Shown here piece after piece: positions 28,724-37,098 of a DNA stretch of 41,341 bases. Source of the DNA: Cellvibrio mixtus subsp. mixtus J3-8 (GTDB lineage: Bacteria; Pseudomonadota; Gammaproteobacteria; Pseudomonadales; Cellvibrionaceae); contig NZ_KN266207.1 of NCBI RefSeq assembly GCF_000766945.1, positions 116,478 to 157,818 of the forward strand. Reading direction: 5' to 3'. The notes below the pieces were generated by a model. It saw nothing but the letters and a program-made list of their open reading frames with translations, made no database searches and had not been told where the DNA came from. Position numbers and translations under genes: made by a program. Each line of letters starts with the position of its first letter. The first letter of the stretch is position 1.

Positions 28724-29023
28724 GTAACTAGATACCTATCTAATGTTAAGAAGTCATCGAGGGCTAATGCCTGGCTCCATCGAAGACAAAGGATAACGGC
28801 CACCACGGAATGGCACTGTAGGCTAATAATCGGAGGCGCGCAGGATACAGGAAAAGCGGCTCACCAGCGAGTTTGTGGCGGCAAAATAGCAGCAGGGAAT
28901 CCGGATGGGAATAATCCGTTGAGTCTAAGCTTGTTCCGGCAAGTTATGATCCGCGCCGTTACTGGGCTTGGGCTGGTATCATGCCCTTATTGATTTTTTT
29001 TCTTTATCTTAGCTATTTTACTT
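28724..29023. other. Divergent intergenic region, no gene recognised
   Basis: These 300 bases lie between the reductase gene (minus) and the pseudouridine synthase gene (plus). A long plus-strand frame from 28373 runs across part of it, but it is mostly antisense to the reductase. I see no clear promoter, apart from the inverted repeat at 28730-28741. Confidence 0.5.
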
Positions 29024-29689
29024 ATGCATGCCGATCCCGACCAACTATTCATCCTGCCTCCTTGCGATGGCGATATCCAGATTCTGCGCAAGGAACGGGA
29101 TTTCTTACTGATTAACAAGCCGGCTCGCTTGTTAAGTGTTCCTGGTCGTCACCCGCAAAATCGCGACTCGGTGATAAGTCGTTTACAGGTCGATTACGAG
29201 ACGGCAACCATTGTTCATCGCCTGGATTTTGATACGTCGGGAGTAATGGTTATTCCGCTTAATAAGGCTGCCTTGTCACATATTAGCAAGCAGTTTCAGG
29301 CACGTACGGTTAGCAAACACTATATCGCCATAGTAGCGGGGTTAATTAAAGAAGACCAAGGCACTATTAATTTGCCCATCGCGGCAGCTGAGGGACCCCG
29401 GTATAAAATTTGCCACGAATCGGGTAAGCCTTCGGTTACTGAATACCGGGTGTTAACCCGCGATAATGAAGCTGGAGTAACCCGCGTTTTACTGCATCCG
29501 ATTACCGGTCGATCACATCAATTGCGTTTGCATTTACAAGCCATGGGGCATCCCATCCTGGGTTGCGAGTTCTACGGCGGGGAGTTTGCAGCGGCTGCCG
29601 ATCGACTTTTGCTGCACGCGACAGATTTATGTTTTGCCCATCCAGCGACTAATGAATCAGTATTTATTGCGTGTGAACCAGATTTTTAG
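29024..29689 (+). CDS. RluA-family pseudouridine synthase
   Basis: 221 residues, close to E. coli RluA (219). It should isomerise uridine to pseudouridine in 23S rRNA and/or tRNA. The catalytic Asp is D68 in HRLDFDTSG at 65-73, and GRSHQLRLHLQ is the second family signature. There is no S4 domain, which fits the short RluA subtype rather than RluC or RluD. The ribosome binding site before the ATG is weak. Confidence 0.92.
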   Translation: MHADPDQLFILPPCDGDIQILRKERDFLLINKPARLLSVPGRHPQNRDSVISRLQVDYETATIVHRLDFDTSGVMVIPLNKAALSHISKQFQARTVSKHYIAIVAGLIKEDQGTINLPIAAAEGPRYKICHESGKPSVTEYRVLTRDNEAGVTRVLLHPITGRSHQLRLHLQAMGHPILGCEFYGGEFAAAADRLLLHATDLCFAHPATNESVFIACEPDF

Positions 29690-29771
29690 CGCTAAAAGTA
29701 CTTAGGACAATTTCATTTTTTATTTTCCAATGTAAATTCCCGTTAAGTTGTTACCCATAAGTCCTAATTGG

Positions 29772-29787
29772 TTTGACAACGTTGTCC
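29772..29787 (+). promoter_or_regulatory. LacI-type palindromic operator over a -35 box
   Basis: GACAACGTTGTC (29775-29786) is a perfect 12-bp palindrome with the central CG of LacI-family operators. It overlaps TTGACA (29773-29778), a consensus -35. The -10 about 17 bases later is poor. It lies 70 bases before the GH16-like lipoprotein, which suggests carbohydrate-responsive repression. Confidence 0.6.
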
Positions 29788-29844
29788 TTTGCGCGAAAAT
29801 GTCTTTTCTAAACACAATCGCAAGGGCGATACTGGAGCGAAGCA

Positions 29845-30828
29845 ATGAATAAAAAAATAATCCTGACTGGTTTAGTGGCTGCAAGCATAGGGTTTGCAGG
29901 TTGCGACTCCGGTAAAAACAAACCTGATAATACCCAAGCCGCCAATACCCAACCGGAGCCTGTTGCCTCGGCGCCGATATTTTTTGATGATTTTAGTTAT
30001 GGCGATTTGGCCGCCTTTCACAATAATGGCTGGAAAGTGAGAACTGAAACTGGTCACCCGGGTATTGCAGGTGCTACCTGGTCAGCGGAAGGTTTGTCTT
30101 TTCATCAGGATATTGCCGGCGCAGAGAATGGCGCGATTCGTATGAGTTCGGTGACTGGTGGCAAGGGTGAAAATACTCGCCATACCCAGTTCTGCCATGC
30201 GCGTAAATATCGCGAAGGCACTTATGCTGCACGCGTCTTTTTCCGCGATGAACCCAGCTATGGGCCTGATGGCGATGAAGTAATCCAGACGTTCTATGCA
30301 ATCAGTCCATTGAAGGCACCGATGGATAAAAATTATAGCGAAACCGATTTTGAATATTTACCCAATGGTGGCTGGGGCGAAAATACAGTTCCGGCAATGT
30401 GGACTACCAGCTGGGATACGTTCCAGTTAGAGCCCTGGACCAAAGTTAATGAATACACACGCAAGGCTGGTAGTTATGCGGGGTGGCGTACCTTGGTGCT
30501 GACCGTTACCGATAATAAAGTGATTTATTATGTGGACGGGCAATTATTTTCCGAGCACACCAGTGCGGTTTATCCGGAAGATTTCATGTCCATCAATTTC
30601 AACCTATGGTTTATGCCAAAAGGTGCCGATGGTTCGCAAGGCCCGGTGGATTCACCCGAGTTGCGTGAATACCAGGAGGATATTGACTGGGTATTTTTCC
30701 GTGAAGGCGTAGCTTTATCAACGGCAGAAGTTGAAACGCTGGTGAATGGTTATCGCACAAATAAAGTGGCTTTTATTGACAATGTTAAAGAGCAGAACCC
30801 CGCATTGCCTTCGCCTTGCGGTTTATAA
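29845..30828 (+). CDS. GH16-like glycoside hydrolase lipoprotein
   Basis: 327 residues. The N-terminus is a lipoprotein signal peptide with lipobox FAGC (Cys20). A Gln/Pro/Asn-rich linker follows, then a domain from about residue 45 that fits the concanavalin-like beta-jelly roll of GH16. The catalytic signature E-x-D-x-E is present as ETDFE at 166-170, with E166 as likely nucleophile and E170 as acid/base. The closing INFNLWFMP and IDWVFFREG strands also fit. The substrate is unknown; GH16 enzymes cut beta-glucans, agar or carrageenan. Asp follows the lipidated Cys, which in E. coli would keep the protein at the inner membrane, but this rule varies between bacteria. A LacI-type operator lies upstream. 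Confidence 0.75.
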   Translation: MNKKIILTGLVAASIGFAGCDSGKNKPDNTQAANTQPEPVASAPIFFDDFSYGDLAAFHNNGWKVRTETGHPGIAGATWSAEGLSFHQDIAGAENGAIRMSSVTGGKGENTRHTQFCHARKYREGTYAARVFFRDEPSYGPDGDEVIQTFYAISPLKAPMDKNYSETDFEYLPNGGWGENTVPAMWTTSWDTFQLEPWTKVNEYTRKAGSYAGWRTLVLTVTDNKVIYYVDGQLFSEHTSAVYPEDFMSINFNLWFMPKGADGSQGPVDSPELREYQEDIDWVFFREGVALSTAEVETLVNGYRTNKVAFIDNVKEQNPALPSPCGL

Positions 30829-30850
30829 AATCTGGTTTTGATTGCTATCA

Positions 30851-30888
30851 AAAAGCCTGTCAGTCATTGCGCACTGGCAGGCTTTTTT
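30851..30888. terminator. Bidirectional terminator after the GH16-like gene
   Basis: AAAAGCCTGTCAGT (30851-30864) pairs with ACTGGCAGGC and a T-run (30873-30888), with one G-U pair. Its right end overlaps the stop codon of the convergent minus-strand gene. Confidence 0.88.
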
Positions 30889-31729
30889 ATTTGCGTTGAC
30901 GATGCCACCAATACCCCGCCATAGCAATCAAAACACATCCTAAAATAATTTTCCAAAGAAGGGTTTTCAACGGTAAATGGGTGTCTTGTGATATTGAATC
31001 GTAAACCGGCCGGTTTTCTCGCGAGTCGTTAATACTGATAACTGCTAGCGAACTCTTCGCAAAACTGGATGAGTGTTGATTTAATACCGGCTCATTGATA
31101 TCCAGAGGCAGATTTTTACTTAAGGGTAACGAGCTGCGAGCATACGAAGAGGTCTTGATCGAATTTTCTGATGTGCTGGTAGGAGTCAGCGTGCCTCGTT
31201 CGGGGAAATAATATTTCCGATAAAACTCTTCACTGTCTTCTTCCCAAAGCTGATGAATATCCCGTGTATAAAAATCCAGCGCATCAGTGGGAGAGGGTTT
31301 TCCCCGGGAGCGTTTGATGGAATCAAAAATACTTTTCAGTCGCTGATAATCATTGGTTTCCATCACTGCAAATGAGTTTTCATCGCCAATCCAGTGATCA
31401 CCAAGATGCAAAGTCTGTACGGTTTGGTGATTAACAAGCAAGAATGAATCGTGTGGTTGCAATGAATTAAGATCAAGTGTCATACCCGCATGTGCAGATT
31501 GCATGTCTGCAATATATTTGCTGACAATAGTAAAGCTAAGTACGAATGCGTTTTGCGGGTCATGGCGATCCGGCCGCTGAAGGATATGACCGCCATCGTC
31601 GACTTTTATAATCAGGGCAACAGATCTGGCATAGTCAAATTTATTTGTAGTGATGTTGGTGTTCGTTTCGGTATTTGCGAATAGCTGAGTGGATAGGATT
31701 AGCAGGCAAATAAGTGTTATCAAATGCAT
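30887..31729 (-). CDS. Exported protein with C-terminal membrane anchor, unknown function
   Basis: 280 residues from the ATG at 31729 (a GTG six bases earlier is in frame). I do not recognise the family. An N-terminal signal peptide ends near LFANTE. The middle is soluble and polar, with an Asp/Tyr/Glu-rich segment (FYTRDIHQLWEEDSEEFY) and a Ser/Thr-rich stretch. A single membrane helix near the end (WKIILGCVLIAMAGYWW) is followed by HRQRK, so the protein should be periplasmic with a C-terminal inner-membrane anchor. It lies 85 bases downstream of actP on the same strand, past a hairpin. Confidence 0.7.
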   Translation of the reverse strand: MHLITLICLLILSTQLFANTETNTNITTNKFDYARSVALIIKVDDGGHILQRPDRHDPQNAFVLSFTIVSKYIADMQSAHAGMTLDLNSLQPHDSFLLVNHQTVQTLHLGDHWIGDENSFAVMETNDYQRLKSIFDSIKRSRGKPSPTDALDFYTRDIHQLWEEDSEEFYRKYYFPERGTLTPTSTSENSIKTSSYARSSLPLSKNLPLDINEPVLNQHSSSFAKSSLAVISINDSRENRPVYDSISQDTHLPLKTLLWKIILGCVLIAMAGYWWHRQRK

Positions 31730-31765
31730 GACCACGCAGAATTTCCCAGCTTTTTGTTGTGTACT

Positions 31766-31797
31766 AGCGCTGCCATCGTGATGTTGCAGGCAGCGCT
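31766..31797 (-). terminator. Hairpin after actP
   Basis: AGCGCTGCC (31766-31774) and GGCAGCGCT (31789-31797) pair perfectly across 14 bases, just after the actP stop on the minus strand. No T-run follows immediately, so it may be a weak terminator or an mRNA-stabilising hairpin. Confidence 0.5.
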
Positions 31798-31813
31798 TAT
31801 TGTTGGTGCTTTA

Positions 31814-33454
31814 TTAATGCTCTGACGCTTCTGCCGCACCAATTCCTGTTTGCGAACGAACAAATTGTTTATCAAAGGCGTCTTGTTCGGTTTTTGCTGT
31901 TGCGGAATTATCCAGCAACGAGAAAATCCAGATACCAATAAACGCCACGCTCACCGAGAAAATCGCCGGGTATTTGTAAGGGAAAATAGCTTCCTTGTTA
32001 CCGAAAGCATCTACCCATACTGTCGGGCCAATAAATACCAATACCACAGCAGTTAATAACCCTAACGAGCCGCCGATCACCGCCCCGCGTGTAGTGAGTT
32101 TGCGCCAGTACATACTGAGCAATAAAATTGGAAAATTAGCGCTGGCAGCAACACAGAAGGCGAGTCCGACCATAAATGCAACGTTTTGGTTTTCAAATAC
32201 GATACCCAGCAAGACTGCAATTACACCAAGGGTAATGGTTGCAATACGTGAAGCGCGCATTTCTTTTTGCTCATTACGCTCACCTTTCAGAACCAGTGTG
32301 GAATAAAGATCGTGGGAAATTGCACTGGAGCCTGCGAGTGTCAAACCGGACACCACAGCGAGAATAGTGGCGAAGGCGACAGCAGAAATAAAACCAAGTA
32401 ATAAATCTCCGCCCACTGCTTGTGATAAGTGAATTGCTGCCATATTGGTTCCACCATTTAATGCACCGTTGGTGAAATATTCAGGATGGGATGTAAGCAA
32501 TACAATCGCACCGAAACCAATAATAAAAGTAAGGATATAAAAATATCCAATAAATCCGGTTGCATAAAATACCGAGCGGCGAGCTTGTACCGCATCGCGA
32601 ACGGTAAAGAAACGCATCAGAATATGCGGCAAGCCAGCAGTACCAAACATCAATGCCATTCCTAATGAAATAGCAGAAATAGGGTCAGAGACCAATGTGC
32701 CTGGGGCCATGATCGCATCACCTTTGCTATGGACTTTGACGGCTTCGGCAAACATATTTTCAAAGCTGAAACCAAAGTGCACCATCACCAATATGGCCAT
32801 AAGGGTTGCGCCGGATAGCAACAAAATGGCTTTAATCAATTGCACCCAGGTAGTGGCGAGCATACCGCCAAACGTTACATACAATGTCATCAATACGCCG
32901 ACGATAATGACGGCAGTTTCATATTGCATTCCAAATAATAATTCGATGAGTTTTCCGGCGCCGACCATTTGTGCGATCAAATAAAAAATCACAGTAACGA
33001 GCGAACCACTCGCAGCGAGTATGCGAATGGGTTTCTGTTGTAAACGAAAAGAGGCAACATCGGCAAAGGTATACTTGCCTAGATTTCGTAACGGTTCGGC
33101 AATTAGCAATAACACCAGAGGCCAGCCGACTAAAAATCCGATCGCGTAAATTAATCCATCAAACCCGGATAAATACACCAGGCCTGCAATCCCGAGGAAT
33201 GAAGCTGCAGACATATAATCGCCTGCAATTGCCAATCCGTTCTGGAAACCGGTAATACCACCACCCGCGGCATAAAAGTCTTTGGTGGTTTTCGTACGTT
33301 TGGATGCCCAAACCGTAATGCCCAGCGTGAGCACCACGAATAGAACAAACATTAAAATGGCAGAATCAGGAGCCATGCTGTTTGATTGTGCGAGTACGGG
33401 CATGCTGACCGTTGCAATCATTAATAAAAGCAGGCGTGAAAAAATATTTATCAT
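31814..33454 (-). CDS. actP: Acetate/cation symporter ActP
   Basis: 546 residues, sodium:solute symporter family with about 13 membrane helices and a signal-like N-terminus (MPVLAQS) as in E. coli ActP. The family segments [28 protein letters not shown] (split in the first helices) and the [15 protein letters not shown] loop are present. It imports acetate and other short monocarboxylates. Its start overlaps the yjcH stop by four bases (ATGA), the usual yjcH-actP arrangement. No acs gene is in the window. Confidence 0.95.
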   Translation of the reverse strand: MINIFSRLLLLMIATVSMPVLAQSNSMAPDSAILMFVLFVVLTLGITVWASKRTKTTKDFYAAGGGITGFQNGLAIAGDYMSAASFLGIAGLVYLSGFDGLIYAIGFLVGWPLVLLLIAEPLRNLGKYTFADVASFRLQQKPIRILAASGSLVTVIFYLIAQMVGAGKLIELLFGMQYETAVIIVGVLMTLYVTFGGMLATTWVQLIKAILLLSGATLMAILVMVHFGFSFENMFAEAVKVHSKGDAIMAPGTLVSDPISAISLGMALMFGTAGLPHILMRFFTVRDAVQARRSVFYATGFIGYFYILTFIIGFGAIVLLTSHPEYFTNGALNGGTNMAAIHLSQAVGGDLLLGFISAVAFATILAVVSGLTLAGSSAISHDLYSTLVLKGERNEQKEMRASRIATITLGVIAVLLGIVFENQNVAFMVGLAFCVAASANFPILLLSMYWRKLTTRGAVIGGSLGLLTAVVLVFIGPTVWVDAFGNKEAIFPYKYPAIFSVSVAFIGIWIFSLLDNSATAKTEQDAFDKQFVRSQTGIGAAEASEH

Positions 33455-33759
33455 TTCAATGCCTCCGCTTTTTTGATAATCGCCTGATTTAAAGGCTCAA
33501 GTACACGGTTGGCGTAATACACATAAATACCGGTAATAATAAAACACAGCAGGATGATGCCCAGGCCAAGTGCAATACCCAGTGAAGTTACTCCCGTGCC
33601 AATGGGGCTGCCCAACGATTCGGGAATAAAACCGATTGCCAGAATCAACGCAAAATACGCTGAAATAATGACGATGGAGAGCGGCCACATAATTTTTTTA
33701 CGGGCGCGGGTTAGGGCCGCGTACTCCGGCCACTGCCGGATAATTTCAGTATGGTTCAT
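33451..33759 (-). CDS. yjcH: DUF485 membrane protein YjcH
   Basis: 102 residues with two membrane helices (about residues 26-48 and 60-88), as in the DUF485 proteins encoded beside actP. The gene order and the ATGA overlap with actP support the assignment; the function is thought to be support of acetate uptake. AGGGAAA precedes the ATG. Confidence 0.93.
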   Translation of the reverse strand: MNHTEIIRQWPEYAALTRARKKIMWPLSIVIISAYFALILAIGFIPESLGSPIGTGVTSLGIALGLGIILLCFIITGIYVYYANRVLEPLNQAIIKKAEALK

Positions 33760-33887
33760 AGGTTTCCCTGTTCTTTATGGGTTTTAGTGCAGGTAATAAT
33801 TGGGTTGTGAGGCGGCCTTGTGTTACCGCGATCTATCTATTTTTGTTATCGCTGTTGGTACCGCAGGTTTGGGCGGGTAGGGAATTC

Positions 33888-33907
33888 TAGCAGCCATTAC
33901 GCTGCTA
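33888..33907. repeat. Inverted repeat upstream of yjcH
   Basis: TAGCAGC (33888-33894) and GCTGCTA (33901-33907) flank six bases, between the response regulator end and yjcH. There is no T-run on the minus strand, so it is not a typical terminator; it could be a regulator site. Confidence 0.35.
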
Positions 33908-33968
33908 CAGGAATAGTGCTGCGGGGGAATTAACGCCGATTTATACCGGGTTTTGCAGCGCGGTTTTT

Positions 33969-34565
33969 CTAAATCCAGCCCTTTTGACGAGCGATGCGGG
34001 CGGCATCTACACGATTAACTGCGTGAAGCTTGGCAATAGCTTCAGAGAGATAATTACGCACGGTACCTTCAGACAAACAAAGTACAGTGGCGATTTCCGC
34101 TGTGGTTTTGCCTTCTGCTGCCAACCTCAAGGCACGGCGCTCTTTGTCATTTAATGGGTCCGCTTCACCTAAAGCCATCATTGCCAACTCACCATCAATA
34201 ACACGTTTACCTTCCACCACTTTATAGATGGCTTCAATAAGTTGTTCGGATGGTGCATCTTTTAATAAGAAGCCAGCGACACCCATATCAATCGCACGGC
34301 GAATATAACCGGAGCGCCCGAAGGTGGTGATGATAATGGTTTTTGTGTGCAGCTTTTGTTGCAGGACCCATTGCGCCAACTCCAAACCGGAACGGCCGGG
34401 CATTTCAATATCGGTCAATAATATGTCGTAACTATTTTGTTTCATTAGCAACCATGCGCGATCACCGTCTTCCGCCTGGGTAATTTCAAAACCGGTTTCC
34501 ATTCCTAATAGTGCCGCCAACGCACCACGCACCATCGATTGATCTTCAGCTAATAAAATTTTCAT
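33969..34565 (-). CDS. NarL/LuxR-type response regulator (DesR-like)
   Basis: 198 residues. The receiver domain has the acidic pair E7-D8, the phosphorylation site D52 (LLTDIEMPG) and a lysine in FLLKDA. A LuxR-type helix-turn-helix (about 135-198) contains TAEIATVLCLSEGTVRNYLSEAIAKL in the usual place. It starts 15 bases after the kinase gene. The best match by eye is the DesK/DesR type, which controls membrane-lipid fluidity in Bacillus, but no desaturase gene is in the window, so the target is unknown. Confidence 0.9.
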   Translation of the reverse strand: MKILLAEDQSMVRGALAALLGMETGFEITQAEDGDRAWLLMKQNSYDILLTDIEMPGRSGLELAQWVLQQKLHTKTIIITTFGRSGYIRRAIDMGVAGFLLKDAPSEQLIEAIYKVVEGKRVIDGELAMMALGEADPLNDKERRALRLAAEGKTTAEIATVLCLSEGTVRNYLSEAIAKLHAVNRVDAARIARQKGWI

Positions 34566-34580
34566 TGTTATATATGACTC

Positions 34581-35672
34581 TTAACGGTGTAGCTCGCGCG
34601 TGGGTAATGAAATAATAAATTCACAACCCTTGTGAATAGAGGATTGCAAATCGCCTGCTAGCGCATGCAACCGCTCTTGAATTCCTTGCAACCCGTTGCC
34701 GGGTGTTAACGATGTAACTTCACCATTGTCACGCATTTTTACCTGGATTTTATCGCATGCTTTACTGAACTCTATTTGGCAATGGTTACCTTTACTGTGA
34801 CGCAAAATATTGGTGGTTAGTTCAGTCAGTGCGAGAATTATCGCTGTTTCCGCACGGGGTGATAATTGCGGAATATCGCCGTTCAACTCTACGACAAAGC
34901 CTTTTTGTCTCAGCCGCTCACACAATTCCATCACTTCACCGGAAAGACCACGATGCTTGTAGCCAGAAACAGTTTGGCGCACCAGGCTTAAGCTGTTTCG
35001 TGCAATCTGATGCAGTTCTGATAAGTGTTGTTGTACGGATTCATGTTTTTCTTGCTTCAATAATTTTTCTGCCAGTTCGGCTTTTAACGCGATGCTCGAC
35101 AGTGTGTGCCCCAAAATATCGTGCAGGTCGCGCGCAATGCGTTCACGCTCTGCGATTACGGCAAGCTGTTCAATTTCCTGATGGCTTTTTAATAAATTTG
35201 AACGCGCATCCATTCGCATACGTTCAACATATCCAATAATTCCGATTGAAATTAAACCCGAGAGCGCCGGAAATGCAAAAAATGGAAATGGATAATTAAA
35301 TTGATAATGCAGGAATAAAATCAGGCCGACCAAGACAGTGGTAATCGCTAGCCATGTTTTGGTCCGGTAGGAAAAACCAATCACAAACCCGACGTAAGAA
35401 AAAAATGTACTGGAGCCGGGAGAGTAGGGCGTAATAATAATCGCCAGCAAAACAATAGCGGTTACCGGTTTCCATATATGTTGCGGCTTTGATTGAATGG
35501 CCCAAATATAGAATGCAACGAATAGGAGGTAGGCCCCGATAAACAGTCCCAGTTTGAATTCGTGCCAAGGCATGTAATAGAGCGGGACAAAATACCAAAG
35601 GCTGAAAATCAACCATACCCAGGATTTGGCGGAGTGTAGTGAGCCGGGGCATTGTTCTGGCCGGTGGTGCAT
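34581..35672 (-). CDS. Sensor histidine kinase (DesK-like)
   Basis: 363 residues. About five membrane helices in the first 150 residues form the sensor, followed by a HisKA_3 dimerisation domain with H184 in RIARDLHDILGHTLSSI and a HATPase domain with NGLQGIQERL near the end. There is no large extracellular domain, so it probably senses the membrane itself or a signal within it. It forms a two-component pair with the response regulator 15 bases downstream. Confidence 0.92.
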   Translation of the reverse strand: MHHRPEQCPGSLHSAKSWVWLIFSLWYFVPLYYMPWHEFKLGLFIGAYLLFVAFYIWAIQSKPQHIWKPVTAIVLLAIIITPYSPGSSTFFSYVGFVIGFSYRTKTWLAITTVLVGLILFLHYQFNYPFPFFAFPALSGLISIGIIGYVERMRMDARSNLLKSHQEIEQLAVIAERERIARDLHDILGHTLSSIALKAELAEKLLKQEKHESVQQHLSELHQIARNSLSLVRQTVSGYKHRGLSGEVMELCERLRQKGFVVELNGDIPQLSPRAETAIILALTELTTNILRHSKGNHCQIEFSKACDKIQVKMRDNGEVTSLTPGNGLQGIQERLHALAGDLQSSIHKGCEFIISLPTRELHR

Positions 35673-35824
35673 AAAGGGATACCTGAATTGATCAGCGTGG
35701 GATGTGAAAAATCTATTATGAACTCATAGCCCTGCAGACTTAAATATTCCACGCCTTAATGTGTAGCAATTAGTGTGGCCCAAACCGGGGATCAAAACTA
35801 TCTATGCCCGTCATCATTCGGACG

Positions 35825-35836
35825 TGACAAATGTCA
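35825..35836. promoter_or_regulatory. Inverted repeat TGACA-AA-TGTCA in divergent promoter region
   Basis: The two 5-base arms (35825-35829 and 35832-35836) lie about 14 bases upstream of the SPFH gene promoter, between it and the kinase gene. It is a candidate site for the nearby response regulator or another factor. Confidence 0.4.
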
Positions 35837-35849
35837 GACAAATAAATAA

Positions 35850-35878
35850 TTTACAGATTACTTTTTTTGTATTATTTT
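35850..35878 (+). promoter_or_regulatory. Promoter of the SPFH gene
   Basis: TTTACA (35850-35855) and TATTTT (35873-35878) are 17 bases apart. The predicted start near 35885 leaves almost no leader for the ATG at 35888, which supports the GTG start at 35924. Confidence 0.6.
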
Positions 35879-35923
35879 GATATCTAAATGATATCAATCA
35901 GTAAGTCAAAAAAGGAGAAAATC

Positions 35924-36784
35924 GTGGTTAATGAAACCGAAGCGCGCAGTGGGTCAGGATATTTTCTGTTGGTGGTATTGCTTATTCTCCAATTGGCCAG
36001 CGGGAGCGCCATATTCTTTTTGCCAGGTTTTATAAAAATCGCGGCGATTCTGGCTGCCATCCTTATTTTTATCTGCTGGTTTGGGTTTTATATGGTACAG
36101 CCCAATCAGGGAAAAGTACTGCAACTGTTTGGTCAGTACGCCGGAACTGATCGTACAAATGGTTTACGCTGGGCCAACCCGCTGTATTCCAAGCAATCTG
36201 TGAGTTTGCGTGTACGTAACTTTGAGTCAGGGCGTTTGAAAGTAAATGATGCGAATGGCAATCCCATTGAAATTGCGGCGGTTATTGTGTGGAAGGTAGT
36301 CGATACGGCCGAAGCAGTATTTGAGGTGGATGACTATGAAAACTACGTAACCATCCAAAGTGAAGCGGCGTTGCGCAATCTTGCTACCACCTATCCCTAT
36401 GAACATGACGCTGAAGATGAGCGCCTATCGTTGCGAAGTGATTCTAATGTGATTGCCCAGAAATTAAAAAATGAAGTGCAGGATCGCTTGCAAAAAGCAG
36501 GTGTGGATGTGCTTGAGGCGCGCTTGAGTCATTTGGCTTATGCACCGGAAATTGCCCAGGCAATGTTGCAACGCCAGCAAGCCAGTGCTGTATTGGCAGC
36601 GCGCAAAATTATTGTGCAGGGGGCTGTAGGAATGGTGAGTGATGCCCTGGAGCAATTAACGGCTTTGGATGTGGTAGAGCTGGATGCAGAGCGCAAGGCT
36701 GCCATGGTGAGTAATTTACTGGTGGTGCTGTGCGGTGATCAACAAGCAAAACCTGTTATTAATACCGGCACCATTTATTCGTAA
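35924..36784 (+). CDS. SPFH (band 7/stomatin-like) membrane protein
   Basis: 286 residues from the GTG at 35924. Two membrane helices (from the family's N-terminal part, about residues 12-30 and 38-58) are followed by the SPFH domain with [17 protein letters not shown] and the helical C-terminal region [23 protein letters not shown] proteins form membrane-associated rings or scaffolds. I chose GTG because AAAGGAG lies about eight bases before it; the upstream ATG at 35888 has no ribosome binding site and lies at the predicted transcript start. A small ribbon-helix-helix gene follows after 12 bases, an arrangement seen repeatedly with this SPFH subtype (from memory). Confidence 0.88.
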   Translation: MVNETEARSGSGYFLLVVLLILQLASGSAIFFLPGFIKIAAILAAILIFICWFGFYMVQPNQGKVLQLFGQYAGTDRTNGLRWANPLYSKQSVSLRVRNFESGRLKVNDANGNPIEIAAVIVWKVVDTAEAVFEVDDYENYVTIQSEAALRNLATTYPYEHDAEDERLSLRSDSNVIAQKLKNEVQDRLQKAGVDVLEARLSHLAYAPEIAQAMLQRQQASAVLAARKIIVQGAVGMVSDALEQLTALDVVELDAERKAAMVSNLLVVLCGDQQAKPVINTGTIYS

Positions 36785-36796
36785 CAGGTTATTGTT

Positions 36797-37009
36797 ATGA
36801 CTAAAAAATCATTTCCTCTGCGAATTAATGAACAAGTTATTGCTGCAATGCAACGCTGGGCAGACGATGACTTGCGTAGCCTTAATGCGCAAATTGAATT
36901 TGTCCTGCGCGATGCGTTGGTAAAAAACGGGCGGGTAAAGCTTGTGCAGAAGGTTATCACCGATATAGAACAGCTGGGGAGTGATGAGGCTGGCGAGGAA
37001 GCAGTGTGA
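36797..37009 (+). CDS. Arc-like ribbon-helix-helix protein
   Basis: 70 residues. The strand FPLRINEQVI, the helix MQRWADDDLRSLNAQIEFVLRDAL (in two parts) and the following basic region fit the Arc/MetJ ribbon-helix-helix fold, which normally binds DNA as a dimer. The C-terminus is acidic. It starts 12 bases after the SPFH gene, with CAGG upstream, and is clearly co-transcribed. It might regulate its own operon or act with the SPFH protein in some other way. Confidence 0.85.
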   Translation: MTKKSFPLRINEQVIAAMQRWADDDLRSLNAQIEFVLRDALVKNGRVKLVQKVITDIEQLGSDEAGEEAV

Positions 37010-37059
37010 CTATATGGTCTATATGGTTTTATAGTTGTTTTTAAACGGGTTAAATAACA

Positions 37060-37083
37060 GAACAGCAACACCTGTTGCTGTTC
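37060..37083. terminator. Hairpin between the RHH and GntR genes
   Basis: GAACAGCAAC (37060-37069), loop ACCT, GTTGCTGTTC (37074-37083), a perfect 10-bp stem between convergent genes. T-rich sequence flanks it on both strands, so it probably works as a bidirectional terminator. Confidence 0.7.
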
Positions 37084-37098
37084 TTCATGTCTTCTTTA

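Noticed and set aside
28373-28993. 206-codon plus-strand frame
   Set aside because: Mostly antisense to the reductase; no ribosome binding site and no recognisable features.
33969-35672. Direct regulation of actP by the adjacent two-component system
   Set aside because: Same strand and close, but I found no shared site, and the DesK/DesR-like type normally controls lipid genes; kept as context only.
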